A stretch of 64,000 bases of DNA from positions 7,975,024-8,039,023 of the forward strand of contig QXEO01000548.1 of NCBI GenBank assembly GCA_007115705.1. The letters are read 5' to 3'. The notes under the pieces are model-generated. The model was not told the origin of the DNA and made no database searches. It saw only the letters and a program-made list of their open reading frames with translations. Source of the DNA: Dactylis glomerata. Its lineage: Eukaryota > Streptophyta > Magnoliopsida > Poales > Poaceae. Below, piece by piece: positions 57,647 through 64,000 of this stretch. A program made the translations under genes and the position numbers. Within the stretch, counting starts at the first letter, position 1. Every line of letters starts with the position of its first letter.

Positions 57647-59383
57647 GATAGTAAATCAAAAAATTTCCTACGGATGCGAACAAGAAAGCCAAGATCTAAT
57701 CTAGGAGATGTAATCAACGAGAGAGATAAATGAGATCTTCATACCCTTGAAGAAATCGCACAGCGGAAACATTCAACAGAACGTGGATGATGTAGTCATA
57801 CTAGCCGTCTCCTCCTCGCGATCCGATCTGATCCAACGCCGCAAGTGGTGACGCCTCCGAGAGATGCACACGTACAGCGCACCAACGACTCCGCCTTCCT
57901 GGTCCAGCGAGATATGGTGGAGTGGTAGATGGGATCGACAACACGACGGCGTGGTGTCTATGATGGAGAGTTTGCGCTGACAGGGCTTCGCCTGTTTGCG
58001 TGGTGGAAGAAAAAACAGAGAAAAGAGGCTTCAGAAAGCGGGCAGCGGCTTCGTGGGAATTAGATCTCCCGAGCCCCATCCGTCCTGTCTCTTTTATAGG
58101 CGCATGCAAGGGTTTCTTGAAAACCTAACGTGCTATGCACGTTGGCTTGCACCGCCGCCGTACGCCGCCAGATCGATACGATCGATCAAATCGATCAGAT
58201 TGATCTCGTGAGCGTGTATGCGCATGGCCATGGAGCGTAGCCTCTTGGCCCAAAGGCAAAAAGCCCACTTGGGCATCGGGCATGCACATGCCAGCGAGAG
58301 AGAGCGCCAGCGGCCAGCGCCAGGCCGCTCCGATCATTTCCGATCGAGCGAGCCAAGTCATTGCCTCCTTTTTTTTCTTTGCTCTTTTTTTTCTTTATAT
58401 TTATTTATTCTAAATAAATATTGCTTAATATTTATTAATTCATGCAATTAATAAACATTACTTTTCATCCGGAATAATTCCGTAACTTTCTAAAACGTTT
58501 TCACATATATCCCAAGACTACCCTAGCGTTGATTTGCGTTAAGTGTGTGACCCTACGGGTTCGAGAATACGCGGATATGATCTCCATCAATAATAAATAG
58601 CGGGATCTGGAAATCCATATTGACTCCCACGCACTCAACGATGATCATATCGGATGAACCACGATGTCAGGATTCAAGCAATCCCGTATTTGTATTCCCT
58701 TCATCACGCGATATTTTACTCGCCCGAGATTTGATCGTCGGTATCGGCATACTTAGTTCAATCTCGTTCTCAGCAAGTACTTTACTCATTCTGCAATCCA
58801 ATATCACTCTGTGATTAACTCCTTAACCACATGCTTGCAAGCGATGTTGATATTGATTACCGAGTGGGCCTGAAGTATATCTCTCCAATTTGGGAGGGAC
58901 AAAATTCCATCTCGATACATGCAACCCAACAAGTACTTTCCGATCACCTGAGAGACACCTTTATGATCACCCTTTCATAGGATAATGTTTGATAACCTCA
59001 AAGCTCTCTTCCGGTACTAGGGAGTTGCATTATCTCATGGTCTAAGAAATACAATACTTGAGATAGGAAAAAGCTTCGCAAAGATGAACACAATGACACG
59101 ATCTAATTGCTGTGCTTTATTTGGGTCTGTCCATCACATCATTCTCCTAATGATATAATCTCATTATTAATTGACAACTCATGTCTATGGTTAGGAAACC
59201 TTAACCATTATTAATCAATGAGCTAGTCCTTAGAGGCGTACTAGGAACACGGTGTTGTTCATAAACCACACAAGTATTAAAGTTTCCACTTAATACAATT
59301 CTAGCATGGAATATAAACATTATCATGAACAAGAATTATAATAATAACATCTTTATTATTGCCTCTAGGGCATAATTCCAACA
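57647..59383 (-). repeat. 3' LTR of copia element H, U5 end apparently truncated
   Basis: The right border CCAACA is clear (59383). At the left, sequence similar to the usual end of Angela-type LTRs runs to about 57650, but the expected terminal TGTTGGGG is absent, so the last few bases seem lost. It includes clustered GATCGAT motifs (about 58163-58204). Confidence 0.75.
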
Positions 59384-59398
59384 GTCTCCCACTTGCAC
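59384..59398 (-). other. Polypurine tract of copia element H
   Basis: Minus-strand GTGCAAGTGGGAGAC directly before the 3' LTR. Confidence 0.8.
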
Positions 59399-59471
59399 TA
59401 GAGTCAATAATCTAGTTTACATCTGGTAACAATCTAACACCCATGGCATTAAGGTGCTGATCATGTTTTGC

Positions 59472-60374
59472 TCATGGAAGAGGTTTAGTCAACGGATCTG
59501 CGACATTCAGATCCGTATGTACTTTGCTAATCTTCAGATCTCCATCTGCTATATAATCTCGAATTATATGGAAACGGCAGTTGATGTGCTTGGTCTTTGG
59601 ATGATATCTTGGTTCCTTAGCCAGTGCTATGGCGTCAGTGTTGTCGCACAATATCTCCAGTGGATCCAAGGCACTTGGAACCACATCAAGCTCAGTGATG
59701 AAGTTCCTGATCCAAACTCCTTCACTTGACGCTTCTGAAGCAGCCATGTATTCTGCTTCTGTTGTAGATCCCGCGATCATGCTTTGCTTGCAGCTTCTCC
59801 AGCTCACAGCTCCACCATTCAAAATATAAACGTATCCTGTCTGAGATTTAGAATCATCCGGGTCGGTGTCAAAGCTAGTGTCGACGTAGCCTTTTACGAC
59901 GAGCTCCTTATCACCTCCATAGACCAAGAACATTTCTTTAGTCCTATTTAAATACTTTAGGATGTTCTTTATGGCTGTCCAGTGTTCCACTCCTGGATCA
60001 CTTTGGTATCTGCTCGTCAAACTAAGAGCATTGGACACATCCGGTCTAGTACACAGCATGTCATACATGATAGAACCTATGGCCGAGGCATATGGCACTT
60101 TGCTCATAGTTTCTCTATCTTTTACCGTAGATGGATACTGAGCCTTGCTCAATATCTTAGCTGACAACATGGGCAATGAACCTTTCTTTGCTTTATCCAT
60201 TCTGAACCTTTTCAGAACTTTGTCCAGGTATGTACTTTGGCTTAAACCTATTAGGCATCTTTCTCTATCTCTATAGATTTTGATGCCTAATATATAAGCA
60301 GCTTCTCCTAGGTCTTTCATTGAAAAACATTTATTAAAATAGCTCTTCACATCGTTAAGCATTCCGATGTCATT
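59472..60374 (-). pseudogene. Copia element H: RT C-terminal part and RNase H
   Basis: Separated from the RT palm by the TGA at 60375-60377, in the same frame. It contains the RT thumb/connection motifs (MKDLGEAAYILGIKIYRDR, YASAIGSIMYDMLCTRPD) and RNase H (YVDTSFDTDPDD, AGSTTEAEYMAASEA, CDNTDAIALA, KHINCRFHIIRDYI). Ends at a TGA shortly after DPLTKPLP, close to where related elements end. A first ATG at 60362 exists, but a separate protein is unlikely. Confidence 0.85.
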
Positions 60375-62246
60375 TCAAATAATCAATATGTCATCCACAT
60401 ATAGTACTAAAAATGTCACCGAGCTCCCACTCACTTTCTTGTAGACACAAGCTTCGTAGCAATTTGGAACAAATCCAAAACTCTTGATCACTTGATCAAA
60501 ACGAAGATTCCAACTCCAGGATGCTTGCTTCAGCCCATAAATGGAACGCTGAAGTTTGTACACCTTATCAGCATCCTTAGGATCGACAAAACCTTCGGGC
60601 TGCATCATATACAACTCTTCATCAATGTTGCCATTGAGGAACGCAGTCTTGACATCCATCTGCCAAATTTCATAATCATGAAACACAGCAATTGCTAATA
60701 AAATCCGAATGGACTTAAACATCGCTACAGGAGAGAAAGTCTCATCGTAGTCAACACCTTGAACTTGCCAAAAACCTTTTGCAACGAGCCGAGCTTTATA
60801 GACAGTAACATTACCATCCGCGTCCGTTTTCTTCTTGAAAATCCATTTGCACTCAACAGCCTTACGGTCGCTGGGAGGGTCCACCAAAGTCCATACTTGG
60901 TTTTCGCTCATGGATCCCAATTTAGATTTCATGGCCTCTAGCCATTTCTCAGAGTCAGGGCTCATCATTGCTTCGGCATAGTTCGCAGGTTCATTGTTGT
61001 CTAACAACATGACGGTTAAGACAGGGTTGCCGTACCACTCAGGAGTGGCACGCGACCTTGTTGACCTGCAAAGTTCAGTAGTAACATTGTTCGAAGTTTC
61101 ATGATCCTCGTCATTAGCTTCCTCTCTTGTTGGTGCAGGCGGCGCCGGAACAACTTCGAGTGCTGCGCTACTCTCCAATTCGAGAGAAGGTTCAATAACC
61201 TCATCTAGCTCTACCTTCCTCCCACTCACTTCTTTTGAGAGAAACTCTTTCTCAAGAAAGGATCCGTTCTTAGCAACAAAGACTTTGCCTTCGGATCTGT
61301 GGTAGAAGGTATACCCAATCGTTTCCTTAGGGTATCCTATGAAGACGCATTTCTCTGCTTTGGGTTCGAGCTTGTCCGGCATCAACCTCTTGACGTAAGC
61401 TTCGCATCCCCAAACTTTAAGAAACGACAACTTAGGTTTAGCACCAAACCGTAGTTCATACGGTGTCGTCTCAACGGATTTAGATGGTACCCTATTTAAA
61501 GTGAATGCAGCGGTTTCTAGTGCATAACCCCAAAATGATAACGGCAAATCTGTAAGAGACATCATTAATCGCACCATATCTAATAGAGTTTGATTCCAGT
61601 GTTCAGACACACCATTGCGCTGTGGTGTTCTAGGTGGCGTGAGTTGCGAAACGATTCCGCTTGCTTTAAGATGCATGAGAAAATCATAACTCAAATATTC
61701 ACCTCCACGATCGGATCGTAGAAATTTAATTTTCCTGTTACGATGGTTTTCCACTTCGTTCTGAAATTCTTTGAACTTTTCAAACTTTTCAGATTTATGT
61801 TTCATTAAATAGACATACCCATATCTACTTAAGTCATCAGTAAAAGTGAGAAAATAACGATATCCACCGCGCGTCAAAATACTCATTGGTCCGCACATAT
61901 CGGTATGTATGATTTCCAATAAGTCCGTTGCTCGTTCCATTATTTCAGAGAACGGGGTTTTGGTCATCTTGCCCATGAGGCACGGCTCGCACGTGTCAAA
62001 CGATTCAAAATCAAGAGACTCCAAAAGTCCATCAGAATGGAGTTTCTTCATGCGTTTTACACCAATATGACCTAGACAGCAGTGCCACAAATAAGTTGGA
62101 TTATCACTATCTACTTTGCATCTTTTAGCCTCAATGTTATGGATGTGTGTTTCATTGCTTTCGAGATTCAGAAGAAATAAACCATTCACGACAGGTGCAT
62201 GACCATAAAAGATGTTATTCATATAAATAGAACAACCATTATTCTC
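60375..62246 (-). pseudogene. Copia element H: integrase and RT N-terminal part
   Basis: Lies between two in-frame TGA codons. Counted from the ATG at 62222, the integrase zinc region has H47, H52, C78 and C81. The integrase core has first D at 108 (HTDMCGP), second D in RSDRGGEY and E in NGVSEHWN. Then come the linker, RT fingers and palm (CKWIFKKKTDADG, YKARLVAKGF, DYDETFSPVA, QMDVKTAFLNG, RSIYGLKQAS) and catalytic YVDD just before the stop. The stop falls a few residues after YVDD, so RT is cut in half. Confidence 0.87.
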
Positions 62247-63395
62247 TCACTTAAATGAATAACCGTCTTGCAATAAACACGATCCAGATATAATGTTCAT
62301 GCTCAACGCAGGCACATAATAACACTTATTAAGGTTTAAAACTAATCCCGAAGGAAAAACTAAGGAGAGCGTGCCGACGGCCATCACGTCAACTTTTGAT
62401 CCATTGCCGACGCGCATCGTCACCTCATCCCTTGCTAGCCACCATCTATTCCGTAGCTCCTGTTTCGAGTTACAAATATTAGCAACTGAACCAGTATCAT
62501 ATACCCAGGCACTACAACGAGCGCTAGTAAGGTAAACATCAATAACATGTATATCAAATATACCTTTAATGGTGCCAGCCTTCTTGTCTACTAAGTACTT
62601 CGGACAGTTGCGTTTCCAGTGACCCTTGTCCTTGCAATAGAAGCACTCGGTTTCCGGCTTTGGACCAGACTTGAGCTTCTTCTCAGCAGGGGCAACGCGC
62701 TTGCCGCTGCCTTCCTTGAAGGATTTCTTTGCACCCTTAGCTTTCTTAAAGCTAGTGGTCTTATTGACCATCAACACATGATTATCTTTCTTGATATCCA
62801 CCTCCGCAGCTTTCATCTTAGCGAAGAGCTCAGTGATCATATCAGTGGAACCAATTTGATTGTGAGTAACTATAAATCCTTTGTAGCTAGGAGGGAGTGA
62901 TTGCAGAACTCTGTCAATCTTGAGCTCTTCTGGAATCTTGCAGTCCATCTGCTCAAGGCGTTGAGTGTAGCCCGACATCTTAATGGCGTGCTCACTAACG
63001 GAACTCCCTTCCTCCATCTTGCAGTTAAAGAACTTCTCAGAGATCTCATATCTCTCAGAATGGGCCTGAGTCTGAAACATGGTTTTCAGTTCCTCAAGAA
63101 TCTCATAAGGCCCACGGTACTTCTCAAAATGATTTTGAAGCTCCAGTTCCATAGAAAACAACATGGTACTCATAATCGCATCATAATCGTCTCTGCGAGA
63201 ATTGAAGGAAGCAAGTTCTTCAGTTTTCACTGTTGCAGCAGGGGTGTCACCTAGCACTTCCTCAAGTACATAGGCTTTTTGACCGCCAGCGAGAATGATT
63301 CTCAGATTGCGGAACCAGTTGGTGAAGTTAGACCCATTGTTTTTAAGCTTTTCTTTCTCAGCAAACACGTTGAAGTTGAAGTTGGACTTAGCCAT
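62247..63395 (-). pseudogene. Copia element H: Gag and protease (382 aa)
   Basis: Starts MAKSNFNFNVFAEKEK. The copia Gag domain spans about residues 15-205 (NGSNFTNWFRNLRIIL, QAHSERYEISEKFFNCKMEEGSSVSEH). A basic linker and one zinc knuckle CFYCKDKGHWKRNC (near 255) follow. The protease has the active site VYDTGSVANIC near 300. The frame is closed at TGA 62247-62249, directly before the integrase region that continues in the same frame. Gag and protease themselves look intact. Confidence 0.87.
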
Positions 63396-64000
63396 TTGAT
63401 CTACAACTTTGCAAGTACAATTTAGACTATGTTCATGATAACTAATTCAACTTAATCAAATTACTAGATGAACTCCCACTAAATTCAATATCCCTCAAGT
63501 TGTTTAGTGAACACGATCCAAATTCACCACACCTAATCCGATCTTCACGAGAAGAGATGTGGTTTCAATGGTGGACAACGAAGTGTCGATCATATCATTC
63601 ATATGACTCGTGTTTAACCTTTCGGTTCGTGTGTTCTGAGGCCATGTCTGTACATGCTAGGCTCGTCAAGTCAAACCCAAGTATCTCCGCATGTGCAAAA
63701 CTGGCTTGCACCCGTTGTATGTGAACGTAGAGTTTATAGCACCCGATCATCACGAGATGCTTGAAAATGACAAACTTTCGCAACGGCGCATACAAGGGGA
63801 GAACACAATTTTATCTTGATCTTTAAGTGAGGAATCATCTTATAATGCTACCGTCGCGACCAAAGCATAATAAGATACATAAAAGGATAAACATCACATG
63901 CATATAATTTTATGTGACATGGTATAGCCAATCTCCGCGCAATGATCCCCATCTTGTGCACGCCGGCATGATCTCCATCACTCCACCATGATTGCCACCA
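63396..64000 (-). other. 5' leader of copia element H
   Basis: Untranslated region upstream of gag, running off the window. The primer site and 5' LTR are not reached. Short frames here have no recognised motif. Confidence 0.65.

Larger units (their letters stand above)
57647..64000 (-). mobile_element. Copia element H, Angela/BARE-1-like, partial at the right edge
   Basis: Minus-strand element. The 3' LTR (about 57647-59383) starts TGTTGGAATTATGCCCTAG as Angela, WIS and BARE-1 do. A polypurine tract, RNase H, RT, integrase and Gag-protease follow to the right, then about 0.6 kb of 5' leader. The 5' LTR is beyond 64000. The polyprotein is one frame broken by in-frame TGA codons at 62247-62249 and 60375-60377, with a further TGA at 59472-59474 near the end. 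Not autonomous as it stands. Confidence 0.9.

Noticed and set aside
57507..57717. GC-rich frames left of copia H as a gene start
   Set aside because: Short frames on both strands in a GC-rich patch; some cross into the H LTR. No gene structure.

Overview
The window is nuclear DNA of a grass of the wheat/barley tribe (Triticeae). Almost all of it is nested LTR retrotransposons, and no intact host gene, rRNA or tRNA gene is visible. The tribe is inferred from a copia LTR that starts like the Angela/WIS/BARE-1 group (TGTTGGAATTATGCCC), from very abundant gypsy elements with LTRs starting TGATACGTC, and from the layered nesting. All homology statements come from reading the sequence; no search was run.

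Layout. Positions 1-4327: gypsy element A (minus strand, its 3' part lies left of the window), inserted in gypsy element B (plus strand, 3' part only, 4328 to about 7815). 7816-8981: unclassified. 8982-21065: copia element I (minus strand, 138-bp LTRs, TSD GAACG), split by gypsy element J (12705-19377, TSD CCGAC). 21071-26194: low-feature DNA with a relic LTR, a Tourist-like MITE, a possible second MITE and a run of 21 G. 26195 to about 27221: one CACTA-type transposon end and a degenerate minisatellite. 27227-56804: small gypsy-like element G (TSD GCTGC), split by gypsy element D (28815-55491, TSD GTGCG). D is itself split by a copia-type gag-only element F (31591-42564, TSD ACAAC) and by gypsy element C (43630-52238, TSD GCATC). 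56810-57646: unclassified. About 57647-64000: Angela-like copia H (minus strand, 5' LTR off the right edge).

How the parts relate. A, B, C, D and J share one non-autonomous, Athila-like gypsy chassis: an LTR with a GC palindrome and TATA box, a tRNA-Asp-type primer site, a long 3' untranslated region and the same polypurine tract. None that can be read from primer site to tract carries reverse transcriptase or integrase, so they presumably move with proteins supplied elsewhere. The reading frame behind the primer site differs in each readable copy: an unknown 197-aa protein (A), an unknown 282-aa protein with hydrophobic C-terminal segments (J), a truncated Gag with a coiled coil (D), and Gag plus aspartic protease (C). 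This cargo exchange on one cis-acting chassis is the most interesting signal here. Copia elements I and H keep recognisable Gag-protease-integrase-RT-RNase H order but carry in-frame stops. LTR divergence judged by eye (G greatest, then D, then C and F) agrees with the nesting order.
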